Origin: Exaiptasia diaphana
Taxonomy: Eukaryota > Cnidaria > Anthozoa > Actiniaria > Aiptasiidae
Length of the DNA stretch: 64,000 nt
Direction of reading: 5' to 3'
NCBI RefSeq assembly: GCF_001417965.1
Contig: NW_018388402.1
Coordinates: 37,950 to 101,949, forward strand
Shown: positions 36,602 through 49,861 of the stretch, piece after piece
How the letters are laid out: the number at the start of each line of letters is the position of its first letter
Position numbering within the stretch: the stretch's first letter is position 1
Translations under genes and position numbers: made by a program
Notes under the pieces: generated by a model
What the model saw: only the letters and a program-made list of their open reading frames with translations
The model's database searches: none
Told to the model about the DNA's origin: nothing

Positions 36602-39600
36602 TCACGACGAATTAATAGATATCGAAGAATTGTAGCTAGACGAGGAACTGCTGGCCGGTACTACAGGGCTGTACAAACCAGGATGAATACTAGGTAATCC
36701 TGGCATGGACGGTCTACTAAACGCTGTGGTATGTATCCCATTTGGGCCGACCATTGGACTCAGAATGCTTGAAGATATCACACTCGTTTGGTTCATTAGC
36801 GGGCTTGACGAACTAAGTCCCATACGATTCTCATCGCCGAGTTTGGGTTCTTGCTTGACGCATTTATTTTTATTTTTGCTTTTTGAGGAAACTTTTCGAT
36901 TTCTTGTTTGAATACCGTCTTTTTTCATGGACAATGGGCGATTTACCTGAAAGACAATGTGCGAAAACGCAATCAGTTATGACTATCTCAAACGCTGTAA
37001 ATTTATTGTTGCAATTAGAGGGTGTTCAACTACGGTTCCTTGGCAAATTACGATCGTAAAAGTGTCATTTACTGAGGCAAATTCAATCAATGCTCACCCC
37101 ATAATGGCCACTCTATAGGTTTAATGCAATCAAAATTAGACTTTGGAAGTCTAATTTCCAGAACTCGTAATAACACACTAAAATTAATTCCGCAATGATA
37201 CAAATTAATTTTTTGTATTAATACGTGAAACCTTACACGATTTTTTCCGCAACAATTAGGAGTTTTTCTAAAGTTTTAATCTGTAGTTACATTGAGTCTT
37301 GTACCGAGAAAAGTTTCTGTTTAGTGCTCAAGTTACATGGCAACTGGATGTGCCTAAACTCGCTTGGTACGTTGTTGCTAGACACTTGACGAGGACAAAG
37401 GAAAGACCTAGGGATCTGTGTTGTACAATTCGATGGCATAAGAAACGTTTATCGAAAGCAGGTGGACGAAGGATGGTATCACTACTCTTTCTCTCAAAGA
37501 AGTTTCTTTTTTAAAAAAGAATAACAATTGAAAATAAACCCTCTAGTGTGTCTTTCTTTCATTGTAATATCATAAACTTCAAACATGTATGCTTCCGCTC
37601 TGTTCTTGTTCTAATAGAAACAAAACCGACGAGACTTTGGTCGTTCGAGACTGTTTACTCGAGTTAAAACGACGTTAATCTGATCAATAACATGAACTAT
37701 AAACTTTATTTGACGAAGCTCCAAGCGTCAGACTTTAGCTGACATACTAGACAAAAAACGAGCTCCCAAACAAAGCGAACTTGAATCCTGTATTCAACTT
37801 AAACGACAAACACAAATGTGTTGAGCAAAGCACGTAGTTAAAATACAGTGCAATTGTAGAATTGAATCAACAGAAACTTCACTTGACATTCTCTAATGCT
37901 TATTACTCTAGAGGGAACTATTTTCTTAGGCGTACAAAGAAGGCTATTAATTTGATATTTAAACTTGCAGGTGAAATGGTATATCACCGAGCAAAAAGCT
38001 GAAATCATTCTTCCTGTTTGTTGTCGATCTCACAAAACGTCAAATTAAATACTGTTAAGTAGTTCGGTGCACGTGGGGGCTAGGTAAACTCGAATGCGCC
38101 ATTAATCATAGAGATGACCATGAAAATCATGTATTTAGCGCTTCTTTAATATCTGTCAGCATTGGGTCTGAAGAATAGTTCGACTTCCTATTTGCAGTGA
38201 GATGTTTAAATGAAATTAAAATCGTCAATAACACCAATAAGACGAGTTTGTTTGTAGACAAAAGAGATAACTGAGTTATACCGAGAAAAAGACTAAAAAA
38301 GCTACAAAGAGCAGCATTGGTTTGTAACACGGAAATATGGGAAAGAAAGACAGGAGGCTTTAGTACAAATAATCGAGCCGGATATTGCGATTTAAATCAC
38401 CCAAAGTTAAAGGCCTTAATTGGTAAGACTTTGTAATGCCGTATAATCGAAATAACGGCTTTACTACCTCCCCAGCTGCCAAAATTTAACGACCATGGCG
38501 AAACTTCTTGACGTGTCCGCGAAATTCGGTTTTCTAAATTATTCATTCGTTTAATATTTCTCCAAAAGTGCTCTTAAAATAATGGCGCACTGTCGAGGCA
38601 AATAGTTTTCGCTGTAATCCAGCACTAACACGCAATAAAATAAACCAAAAAGAAAAGGTTTTATANGGAAAATATATATTTGTTTATCGAGAATGTCCCA
38701 TTAGGAGTAATAATTTAGCATCGATAGTCCAAGCTTATCACACAATATCTTATCTATGCTCTCTATTAGACTCTTCTCATTTACTTTCACCTCAGAAAAA
38801 AAGAGTTCCCCCAAACCACAACGTCCTCTAACGAACGATGATCTATACTTACAGCGTGTAGTTTCCAATACAATCCACAAGCATTGCACACCGGGTCTCC
38901 ATTTTGGTTACGACGCCAAAGTGTAGTTTGTGTTGTATGGCAATTAGCGCAAGACGTTCCTGCGCGACGGGCAGCCGACTGGGAGAGAGAAAAAGAAACA
39001 AAATTAAACTCCAAGCAAATAAATTGAAAAAACACATACATTGTAGTTGAAGTAACACTTTGTGCAATTATTAAATCCACTCCGCAAATCCCGCTAAGCT
39101 AAAGCAACGAGGTGTTCAACGAAAACATTATTTCGTATTTAGTCTAATGAGGATAGTAAATAAAACGGTATTTATGACGGTTTAATTTGAAGTGAATTCC
39201 CCGGTTCTCAGGATTGTGTTAACCACTTCGTAAGCATACAATTACGCTTATAACTCAATCCCAGAAAATAATATTCGATTATTCTAGTTGTTTTCTGCAG
39301 GAGGGCAGTTCTACGATAGCGTGTTGTCAGGATTTCAAATAACATTCAACAGATTATAAAGCAAAGCCAGTGAAAAGTCTTCAAGTTTCAAGTCTTCACT
39401 GTCATCACTCCGGCGCGCTATCAATCTACGGGTGTGGTACGATCAAAAAATATCTATCCCCAACATGATAAGATTCTGAATCTCAGGAAAACTTAAATAT
39501 CGATATCTAGAACTCACTAGTCTTCTCTTTGGCTTGATAAGCGGACGACTCGATCCGTTCATCTTATGGTATAACCCACACGCGTTACACAAGTAGTGGC

Positions 39601-41092
39601 CAGATCCGTCTCTTCGCCATAGCGGCGTAGAAGTTGCGCCACAGTTAATACACTCTCGTCCATCTGCTGTGAATAAAACACACAAAAAACACAAGAATAA
39701 AAAGCAATTCTCTAAATCTAAGTTCATGTAATCCCTAGTCGAGGTGTTCGTAATAGTGTGTGTAAAATAGACTAGTGATATCTAATTATTCTATTTTGCC
39801 CTCTTCAATACTGTATTACACCATTGTTCTATTAGTAAAGTGAGGATCTCCCTAATGACAAAGTGTTAATACTATAGTTAGCGGGGAAAAAGCCGAAATA
39901 GTCCTAGTTAGCAAAAAGGAAAGTGACCCCCAGGTTTTCTTTTGGGAATACGAATACAAGCCAAACAAACTGCCAATAAAATTTCCAATTTTTCTTTCCG
40001 TTTTTATGTGCTATTGATTCGTTTTACTCAAAATGGAGTGGGATTTTTTTTGTCTTCAACAACATTCAATGTAACCAAGACTGCGTAGAAAACAAAAGCC
40101 GTTAACAGAACAAAACCTCTGTATCCAGGCACTTGGAAATATTCATTAAAATGTCCAAAAATAAATATACTGCCAATCGTTGTATAAAATGCTGTTTTCG
40201 TATCACTAAAAATTGCTAATACTTCTACAGGAAAAAAATTTGATTCGTATTCACTGGGGCTCGCATTCCACTAACCTGAATTTGATCGGCTCTTGGTTCT
40301 CGTTCGACTTAAGTTTCTATTAGCCATTAATCCCGCCAACCCCGGCCCAAAAGAAGGCATATTAAGGTCTGAACCAAAGTATTGAGGAAGAGCTTGAGGA
40401 TAACCTGCAAACGGTGGTACATCAGCGCGTAATGGTGTCCCGTACTGGATTCCTTTCAGCCTCTTGTCATCACTCCCATAGCTGAAGAAATCAGTTGTTA
40501 ATGTCCCTCCTTCCAAGCTTGTTTCCTTCGGTGGAGTTGGAGGAAAAGAGAAGAGATGGCTGCTGGAATGAGATCCAGAAGCAGATGACGATCCGCTCGC
40601 AGACATCGGACTTGGACGATGACTTTGTTGGAACGGTGGACACCAAACAGAAGCAGGATTTGGTGTTGAGCAGTGTAGTGGAGCTGGTTTGCTTTCGATC
40701 CACTGTATTGGAGTATGAAAATGTGGTCGGCAGACCTGGCTGCTTGGTACGCGTGCTGTAGGTAAAAACACTCTGCTACAGCTTCCTTGAGGGCTGGCTT
40801 GATTCTGTGGGTCTTGAAACGCTGTTGCTCCGTGCGCCGCCATTTGATGGCACATAGAAGGCCTATACGTTCTTGTACCTGACGCGTACGGCCAATTCGC
40901 TGCGTTTCCAGAACCGTCAAGATGATGAAAAAATACGTCTACTTCGTCAGGCGGCAGGAGTTGTGTAGGCTCGACGATGTTTATATTTGGCTGCTGTCCT
41001 CGTTCGNTGTTAGATGATCCGTGGGGATTTTCGTGTTGACTGTTAACGATGGGATGACTTATCCAGCGATGCTCTGAATTGACTGTTTCCAT
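36602..41092 (-). CDS. GATA: GATA1/2/3-class zinc-finger transcription factor
   Basis: Four coding exons, in phase: 40276-41092, 39518-39666, 38853-38978 and 36602-36946; 1437 nt, 478 aa from the first in-frame ATG. It binds WGATAR DNA sites in the nucleus and controls cell-lineage genes. N-finger: Cys278, 281, 299 and 302 (C-X2-C-X17-C-X2-C). C-finger: Cys332, 335, 353 and 356, followed by the basic [19 protein letters not shown]-terminal boxes shared with GATA1/2/3 are present: VDVFFHHLD (51-59), [15 protein letters not shown] (119-133) and FPPTPPKE (183-190). The C-finger reads [12 protein letters not shown], where the usual form has LYYKLHN. The frame is open upstream of the ATG as far as possible acceptors near 41114 and 41190, so an upstream coding exon cannot be excluded. 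One N lies in codon 29. Ser-rich C-terminus. Confidence 0.95.
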
Positions 41093-41194
41093 TGGCACTA
41101 AACACGGTATACCTGGTGAAGAACATACATACAACGTGTTTACAGTCAAGTCCAAGTGAACCAGCGTATTTATCAGGTAATGCAGCTGGAAACA

Positions 41195-41207
41195 ATAACG
41201 GCTAAAT
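41195..41207. promoter_or_regulatory. Recurring 13-mer AATAACGGCTAAA (copy nearest GATA)
   Basis: The same 13 bases occur near 28084 and 56345, and close variants with ATAACGGCTTT near 38450 and 30018. The core TAACGG fits a Myb-type recognition site. This copy overlaps the pyrimidine tract of a possible acceptor (TTGTTTCCAG, minus strand) just upstream of the GATA coding exon. Confidence 0.35.
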
Positions 41208-44200
41208 AAAAGGTGAAAGGAGTTTAATTGTGACCCAAATTATTCTCAATGGGAATTTCATAGTTGACTGCAAGACGTCAGCAGAACAACATACATTATA
41301 GAGCGGAAGTCCCCATTCATGGCTCAACATGCGAAATGGAGTTCCGCAGTTTATCTGATCACTACAAATCTACAAGACATATTCAAAGAGATATGAATTT
41401 CTTCAGGGGCCTCTAAGACATTAAAAGGAGATCTCCGAGCGGTAGGAATGATAGTAGATTGATAAGAGATTTGGGAATATAAAAACACTATAAAACTTAT
41501 ATACAAGCTACGCTTATCTCAAGTTGACTGGCCCAGACTTAGCACTACTCCACAAACGTTTCCATGCCAAAAAAAAAATCAAAATAAATAAATGTGTATA
41601 ATTATCGCACCTAAGTTGGGTTTTCGAACTGTTGTCTTTGAAGCCTTGGTTGTTTTGGATCCAAATGGCGCGTTGACTACTGAAGTGGTCTAAGTCACAC
41701 ACTCGGCGCGCAAGTCTAATGATAATGTCTGGTTATGTTCAAACACTATTTGAAAGGTTTGGTAAGCCAAGCTAGCCAAAGTTATCAATCCCGCTAGGTC
41801 GGCGCCTCTCAGCCTGTCAATGCACGACAGGTCAACGGCATAGCCAATCAACGCTCGAGTACACTGACATTACGTTTGATCGTCACTTTTATTAAATGGT
41901 TGATTGGTGGATAAGTGAAACAATCGATTCAGTCTTTGAAACGAACTGTCACTCAAACGATTGGACATCTTGTAAACTTTTTGTCCAAAAAAATTGTACC
42001 TCACAAGATACAGCCCCTTTGAGGCACGTGATACACATTGGTACATGCACTATGAAGGTTGGTGGTCTTTGCGTAAGACGCTGTGTGCGCAAAACCAATT
42101 ATTGCTACCGGGGTTTACAAATTAAATCTTTTAGTCGAAACTCCATTAGTTATCGTTTTTAAATCAACCTTTTTGACTTGTCTCGATTATGTTTGTTATC
42201 ATTATATACTCTTCCAGAAGTGATTATCAACTTGCGTTTGACCAGCTATGTGCCAAGTTGACAATTTGACAGCTTACAGTGAATGATCTTTATGGCACTC
42301 GAGTTAGAAAACAACTTATTGTGTCCCTTTGACAACCAGAAGTGCTATCTATTTGCTTTGCCAAACACGCCTAGGGGAGAACCGTCTGATATTTTGTCGC
42401 TATTGTTTCAAAACTTTACATTCTGTACTCTTCAAATAAAAGAATTCCAACTAGGCAAAAGTTCGTAGGAATATACAAACAGTACAGGTGGAACGTGACC
42501 AATGATAAAAGAAAGATAGCGAAGATAACTCATCGCACGAATTCCGCGCGCTGCGTGCCGTTTTATTTGACTCTTTCAGACCAATGACAAAAATCGTTTT
42601 ATAAAAGGCTTAAGCACCACTAGAAGTAATTGGTGCCAAGATACCGCATCTCTCAAATGCGCGCGTGGACATTTCAGTCGGCCCAGAAACTTCGCGAGTA
42701 AATTTCGAAGGCACGATAGGAATACGGTGTTATCTGACTCTCTAGAATTCCACCTGATAACTGATTTACGTAGATGCATTTTTGCTCGCAGACATTTCGA
42801 CGCTCTTGTGACAACCTGTTTAAACTAGATTGCACGATGTATGATCAGTTCAAATAAACTTACACACGCGTCGCCGCGCGACGAAACGTAACAGGCACAC
42901 AAGAGCTTACTTTGCTTAGACAACAGTATTAGATACGAAGGATAATATTGATTTTAACGCGATCCTGATCTGGCAAAGGTTCATAAACAAGCAATAAACA
43001 TAATCGCTTTAATCACCGTGATTACATACAGCACATAAACGAAATCGAGATAACAGTAAGACGATCGCCCAATTTACACTTTAACACAAGAACACCAATG
43101 ACAATCCAGACAAAACCTACTAACAATACTCCGCACTGTTCCAAATGAACGACTCCAAGGGGTTGCTCAACAGGAACGCAACCTTGGTGCGCGCCGGGAA
43201 TATTAATAAACACACTAGTCCAGCTGGAAGAGTACGACAAAAGAGATGAAAACTGTACTATTTATCTAGTGTGACCCGGTCCCTACTTCCACGTGTCAAA
43301 TACACCAAGATACCATCAAACACCCTTTCTAAAGATTCTTCACAAGTTTGCGCGTCTAATCGCGTCGAAATCTTTGACTCTAACGTTCAATGTTTTCTAA
43401 TAACAAAGTCTAGCTTTCAATTTTATTGAACTTCTATTTGATTTGTTCCCCAGTGATTCTACTTCAGCCTTATCGGAATTCAATTAAGACTGTAGTAATA
43501 GCTTATAAATGTTTAACCAGAGTTCCTGTACATAAAACGGCTGAGATAATAGTTTTAAACAACGAATAGTTCTTGGATAAAAAAGACAGGAAACGACCGA
43601 TATTAAACCGAACAAAGGACAACATTTCTTTGACAAGAGTTTGAATTTCGAAGCCTGTGGTTTACTCCCTATGGGGACGAACGCCAAGGGGTGTTGTATT
43701 CGTTGTACAATTTCTACATAAACAAAATGGCGACAAAGGCTATACTTTGTGCTGATCAAATATTAAAATAGCACGGTTTTTTAGGGTCTCTCTGTGGCAA
43801 ACCAGTGGTCTAATCAATTATGCTACTGGGCTAAAACACAAATGCTATAATTCTACGGTACATTAAAACATATGTGAGCTATCAGCCAGTACTCTCAACA
43901 GCAATTTCTACACATAAGTGAGCACGCGACCAGAAACAAAGAAGCTAGAAAGAGCTGTATATTCAACAATAAACAGAAAATATTTACCGCGTCTTGTCTG
44001 GTACAGTAGTGGGCAGAGACTGCCCAGTTTACAGCAATCCCTGGAAACACACACTGCTGTCATGTCAACCACAAAATTGTAACTTTTTTGCTTAATCTCA
44101 AAACACTGCCGAGCAATAACCACGAAGCCACGGCGCGTTAAGACCCGTTCCGAATCAATCGCTCTGATCAACTAACTATATCTTACATACACATGTAGTC

Positions 44201-47200
44201 TTAAATCCTTTAAAACACATATGCATTGGTTTCTGAGCATCGAGATAACTCCCGAGAGGATGAGGTTATCAGCGCGATACTTCGATTCTGTAGACTTTGT
44301 GTACACATTTGTGATGAAAATCTATCTATGTAATCGCGGCGATAGCAGATCGGGGTATTGCTATTAAAATACTGAATTGTCTCAAACGATAGATCATAAA
44401 GATTTTAAAGAATTGAATATCAAAAGAAGACCTATTTTCAGTTCGCACGCCCACTAAACACAGGCAGTCATCAAGGGTTGGCGATCAGTTTCGGCGTCAG
44501 AGGTTCTACGATGAAATATTTCTGACTTCTGAGCAAGAGCGATAATTTGTAAAGTTTTCTTACAGGAAACCGCCAAGTTTTTGATCAGATATCGCGATAG
44601 ATCTTGTGCAAATATAAAGCGTCCTAGAAAAGCCTATAAGATCTTCATCACTGAACATGAATGCATGCAGCCAAACCGTCTCGACCGATACTCGCACTAC
44701 ATTTGCTTCGGAACGCTGATATTTACTGTGATAGCACCGAGATAATCCCACTAAGATCAAATGCATATTATGATTACAAAAACCATGTATAAACTTCCTG
44801 AGATCTTTGCTTTATAGTAATTACTGTTTGGGCCAAAAGAAAACATTTTGTTTAGTTTTTTTGTTCTACAAACAATACCAAACAGCTAAAGGTGAGAAAT
44901 ATAACACTCTGCTATCACACGCTTCTAAACAGATTACGATCAATAGAGAACGAAAAAGCCCCATGCATCAGATATGCCAATTTTTGTCACAAAAATCGTT
45001 TTTGGGCCTTATTTCAAACACATATGAAAGTACTTTGACGGCGGTAGGTACTAACTTAACATCGTTGGCGGCCATTTTGGCTAGTATCAGTCCACACTTT
45101 GGTTTTTCTCTGTAAAATTGACGAAAACCAGTCGCCTTAAGTTCCTGAAGGCCGCAGGCTTCATGATTGAGTAGCTATAAATGCACTTGCTGTGTAAAAT
45201 AGAGCGTTTCAATATGTTATAAGCCTTCGAGGAATTCTAGACTGAAATTATAAAGGCTGCTGAACTTTTCATCTCAGTTTAAGCCGAATCATCGAAGCTG
45301 TCCTCTGGCGCTAGTCGAAGTTTAGCGAGGTTAAACGCTCGGTCATTTGGATGTAACACACAAAGTCTGGTTTGTGTTAACTCGAGTCATTAGGACTGAC
45401 GAAATCTAGCAGATACTGTTCAAGAACAAGCTAATGTTTCAGGAAAGACAATTACTGACACACTGAACACACGACCGCTAATCCAAGGCCAGGATATACC
45501 ATTTTGGAAAGACTGCTAAGCTATTTAAAGATTGGTAAATATTTTGGATAAACCACAGTGGTGTATATTTTTATTGTCAAGAAATGAGCCCATCTGATAT
45601 CCATTTAGTTCAAAAATACGGAAGGTCATAATCCGACAAAATCCACAGTTTTCTCTCATTAGTAGGGGAACCAGCTGAAAAAACACTGGCAAAGCCAACC
45701 GATAACGAATAGCTCGCCTAACAGTATCGCCGTACTAAAAGGATTTCATAAAACTAAAGAACTCTTAATTAGCTCTCATTCCTCACTTGCCTAATCGCTT
45801 TTAGTGATGCCAACACGAGTAGAATTGTGGTTAAGGAGTAATGTACTTATGCAGTGCGGCGTCCACCATCTAAAAGAAGTGCAAAATACGTACAACACAT
45901 TTATTACAAAACCAGTACTTTAAAATTAAGTCGGTAATTAGTGCAAGCCATTTTCCATAAAAAACCTCAGCCATGCGGGGTATTTTAGACCATTATTCGA
46001 CAATAAAAGAGCCATATAGAATTCCAAGCTATTTAGCATTCAAAAATCAAGAAATACCTTTACATTGCATGGTGAGATTTTTTTATTACTACACACTTTG
46101 ATTAATTAACGAAGCCTTTTAGAGTTAAATGCCATAAATAAAAAGGATAAGAATATTGAGTCTCACGCAGTTTATCAAATACTTCTTTCATTTTAGTGAT
46201 TATAAATTGGGAAAAATTAGACTAAAAACTATGATTTCTATTTAGTTTTAATTTGAGCGATTGTGATGGTATCTTTTTGCTTCATCGTTGCTCTCAATCG
46301 TTTAAGTATAGTCTAATAGAGAACTACACTAGCTCAAGATAACAAAAGTCAAACTTACTTGAATTTGAAGGCTTTCTTATCAGTAACGTCAATTCTAACA
46401 TTTGAAAAGGTTTTTTCAACCGAATAATTATAAAATCACCATAAGTTCGGCCTCTGGAGATTTGAAAAGGCTCAGATAAAGCAAAAAAAAAAAAAAAAAA
46501 AAAGAAATTTTGTACAATTAGATTACTTTTGCAGTATTTCATGTTGCGACATATCAGGTTAAAACAACCCAGACAAGAGCTTAATAGTTTTATACGAAAA
46601 AACTGATAAAGCAAATCTAAAACAGATATCGAATTGAAGTTTTTAAGCAATCAAATGGTTGATGATACATTGTAGCTTTCGCAGCTACAAAAATCCTTGA
46701 AGCAAAAAAAAAATTCCTAGAGAAAATCTCGGCATTCTTTCTAAGATCAATCTTATAAAAAGGAAATCATTAATTGTCCACACTGACAAAAGAGTTGAAT
46801 AAGATTGATGTCTATTCCTACAGTAAAGTGCGTGGTTTTGTAAGTGGATTTTGGTTGACACATACAGTATCCGATAAGACAACGATCCGAGAATAAAGGA
46901 AAACGAGGAAAGCATTGCAAAACAAACTCAACCGGTCTCGCAGCCGCTTTGTCTTGAGTGACTCATAAACCAAATACGCAAAGAGACATTTTTTATGTAC
47001 AGCTTACAAAGAAACAAAAGAAAAGCCCTCTTAAGTACAAGAATGCAAATGTCACGTCAAGTTTTTTTGGAGCATATTGAAGCCTATCTTGAAGTTTGAT
47101 ACANCCAATCCGCAAACCGGCAAGTGCACAAAATCCTACAGTTCACTCTTCAGAAATATTGTTTAGAATTCGAGTGGTTTTTGTGTATGTTTACAGATAT

Positions 47201-48207
47201 ATTTTGCTTTGTTTTTTTTGAGTGAAGCGTTGCCCGAGGGTTAAAGAAAGAACAGTGTTCTAACTGANCCTAGTTTTAACTGGTTCTAACTCCCGCTAAA
47301 AAATAAATAAAGGTTATGTAACTTAAAGAGCTAAGTTTCTCAAACACGTTAAAATTATATCCCTCCTTTTGATATAAATTCTTTGTGCTCTTTTGAGGGC
47401 TCGAAAATCGGTCACAGATGACTTGCAAACCTCTTCAGATCTAACAAAGCTAGACAATTAGACGCTCGCGTGTTTGTCCTCCGTGAAACAACACGAATAA
47501 ATCTGTCTTCTTTATCTCAAGCGTATCGCCGTCATTACTACTCGGTCGAATGACTTCGAACACTTATTTATTTCATTTCTTATTGTTGTCCGTAAACACT
47601 AGTAATTTTCAATAAACGTGTTTGATCAAGTTGCCATTATTGACCAATCCTCACTTCTCATGTAGCTGAAGTACTTCTGGTGAACTGATTGTGGAATAAA
47701 CAACCTCAAAGGTAAATTCAACAACCACTAGCTCTCCTGTTCGAGTATGAGAAAAGTGCCTCGTTTGATTTTATTGTACAGAAAATTCTTGTAGGGTCAG
47801 TTTGGCGGCGGACAGTCGCAAGTCGGTGTCTTTGAAGGCTTGACAAGCTCGATGATGTTCTAAGTCGAGGCAGTATATGACACCTTAACTGTGCTCAAGA
47901 ATTCTCTCTATTGACATTGCAATAAAATCGACAAACAACTAAAATACCAAGAAATAGATCACTGGTAAAATGTCTGGTAGCGATCTGACAAATCGATGAG
48001 TTTCTGATTGTTAACCGGAAATACGTCGGACTTAGTTTGAGGACATGATCCTCTCTACCTCCTACCTTTAAATGGCGCTTAGGTCCCGAGTCGTGCCTAG
48101 CGAGTACTTATCTACTATAGTATCTCAAAACGATAATTGCATAATTATCACATTTTTGGATCTAAGCTTGATACAAGATGATTTTATCACATGGTTTGTA
48201 AACTTAC
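41208..48207. other. Upstream (5') non-coding region of GATA, proximal part
   Basis: About 7 kb with no recognisable coding sequence on either strand. If a distal first exon is used, this would be the first intron of the GATA gene. It holds a 21-base A tract (46483-46503) and CG-richer islands around 41750-41870, 42530-42700 and 44050-44150 that may be regulatory. Confidence 0.45.
46483..46503 (+). repeat. Poly(A) tract
   Basis: A run of 21 A. No retroposon body is evident to its left. Confidence 0.9.
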
Positions 48208-48300
48208 CGGGAAAGTGACCTGTAGAACGGTCTTTAGTNATCACAGAATAAAAGACGACTCGCTCCTATTTCTCCTGCGGCTGTTACGTGTTTTTTAAAC
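48208..48300 (-). other. Candidate 5' non-coding exon of GATA (site 1)
   Basis: On the minus strand a CG-richer stretch ends in TTTCCCG|GTAAGTTTAC, a strong donor (edge at 48208). No frame of note, so it would be 5' UTR. The right edge is only estimated. It is one of three such donors upstream of the GATA coding exon. Confidence 0.25.
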
Positions 48301-49753
48301 AATAGTCGAATATACCCAATGTGGTGGTTTGAACCCCAGAATTCATTTCTAAATACAATACTTAATAATTCATTGTTTATCGCGTTTTTTCAATGGCTTT
48401 CACCCTTACACACCATGCCACGATTCCGTGATGCTAATTTAATAGCTGTTTGTTCTGCCTTTATTTTGGATAAATATCCAACACGTCTTTACGGAAGCCA
48501 TTGTGTTAAGTGTGAAAATTCTCATCACTCTGTTGGTAAACGATATGAAAAGTGTGAAGTCTTTTTTTGAAGGTGCTGATCAAAAGTGAAGCATTGTACT
48601 GAACTATGTAGAATTGAGCTAGTCATCAATATTTGATAAGCACGGCTGCCCGGTCTAATTTAATCACAGCCACTTTATGTAGTAGTGATGAACAGTGGAC
48701 CGTGCTGCTTGGCACATTATTAGCACCGGTCTCGTAAAAACTCCCCACCACAATTCTGTCGCTTGGAAAATTTGTACATTTTAATAAATTGCCCGAGAGC
48801 CCACGNTGTCTACGAGCTGGCGACTTCTAATTAACAATTACCGAAGCAAAGAAAAATACTCACCAAACCACGGCAAAGGACCTTAAAAATCCTGATTTCT
48901 TTACACTATAAATACCCTTAAAGCAGTGACATAAGATTTGCCTCAAAGCAACCACGAAAACCTCCAACAATTAGAAAGGTGGTTAACGAAAATTAAGCAT
49001 TGTACATCTGCAGAAATTAGCTCTGNAAGACAGGAGCCTGTGTCGTTCAAGTAATGAAAAAAAAATAACCCGTAATTTTACAAATGGAGTCGTCATTGTC
49101 AAACGCGTGACAGTTTATACATAAATGATGAAGCGAGCTATCATGGACTAACTCGGGTCTAATGGTTCTGTAATAGGCTTTTCACAAACACAGAGCCAGC
49201 TGGAGAACAACACACGATTCTTCTTATTGAACGAAAGAATTTTCCGAAGCACCGAAGTTGTGTAAGACGACTGCCATTATGAGAGCAGTGACAGCCAAAA
49301 CAAACGCTAAATCCTGTGACTTATGATCACCAAACAAACAGTAGTCGGAACTCAGATATTGGATTATAGAAATCACTTGTGATAACGCGGACAGATTCAA
49401 TAAATTTCGTTGGACGCATGTGTATAGGTATTTGTAAAATCACCTTGTTGTTTCGTAGACCAGAGCGATAAACCGATCAAACCCCTGGTGAGATACTCCA
49501 CTGATACACTACGTTCGCTTGATCTGGCTGATTAAAGGCGAGTGAAAATGCATCTTTCAGCACAACCACTTTGAGAATTCATTTTCACGAGAATAGACTG
49601 GATCAAAGGACCGAGACCTGCTCAACAACGTCTTCTAGAGGCATGTGTTGACTTGACATTATTCAACGAGTTATCGCAGTACTCTACGGCATTACTACAA
49701 TCGCGGACCTGCTTCAGCGTTGCAATGGGGTTTTCTACGCATTGTNAACTCAC

Positions 49754-49861
49754 CTTTAGAGAGCGTTCAGCCTCCCTGAAAGAACCGAGCTCATCGCAGA
49801 GTGAATTATTCAGTACTAGCTTGTGTTTAAGTGAGAAGGCTAGTGTTACAGGCTATTTATA
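49754..49861 (-). promoter_or_regulatory. TATA-box promoter with first exon and donor (site 2, possible GATA promoter)
   Basis: On the minus strand TATAAATA (49854-49861) is followed, after about 30 bases, by an initiator-like TCACTT and then by an exon of about 75 bases that ends AAAG|GTGAGT (edge 49754). The exon holds a short closed frame (ATG AGC TCG ... TAA, 12 codons), so it is non-coding or carries an upstream ORF. The nearest minus-strand acceptors downstream are those of the GATA coding exon, 8.6 kb away. The assignment to GATA is inferred. Confidence 0.4.

Noticed and set aside
36705-36911. Plus-strand frame opposite the last GATA exon
   Set aside because: Antisense shadow of the Ser-rich GATA C-terminus.
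40491-40920. Overlapping frames on both strands across the GATA first coding exon
   Set aside because: Shadows of the real GATA frame, which has recognisable conserved boxes.
41093-41155. Extension of the GATA protein to a TTG upstream of the first ATG
   Set aside because: TTG is not a credible animal start here. The frame is merely open; splice acceptors lie in this stretch and no family similarity is seen before the ATG.
48319-48570. 83-codon plus-strand frame with a few Cys and His residues
   Set aside because: No zinc-finger spacing, no neighbouring exon signals, and composition like chance frames nearby.
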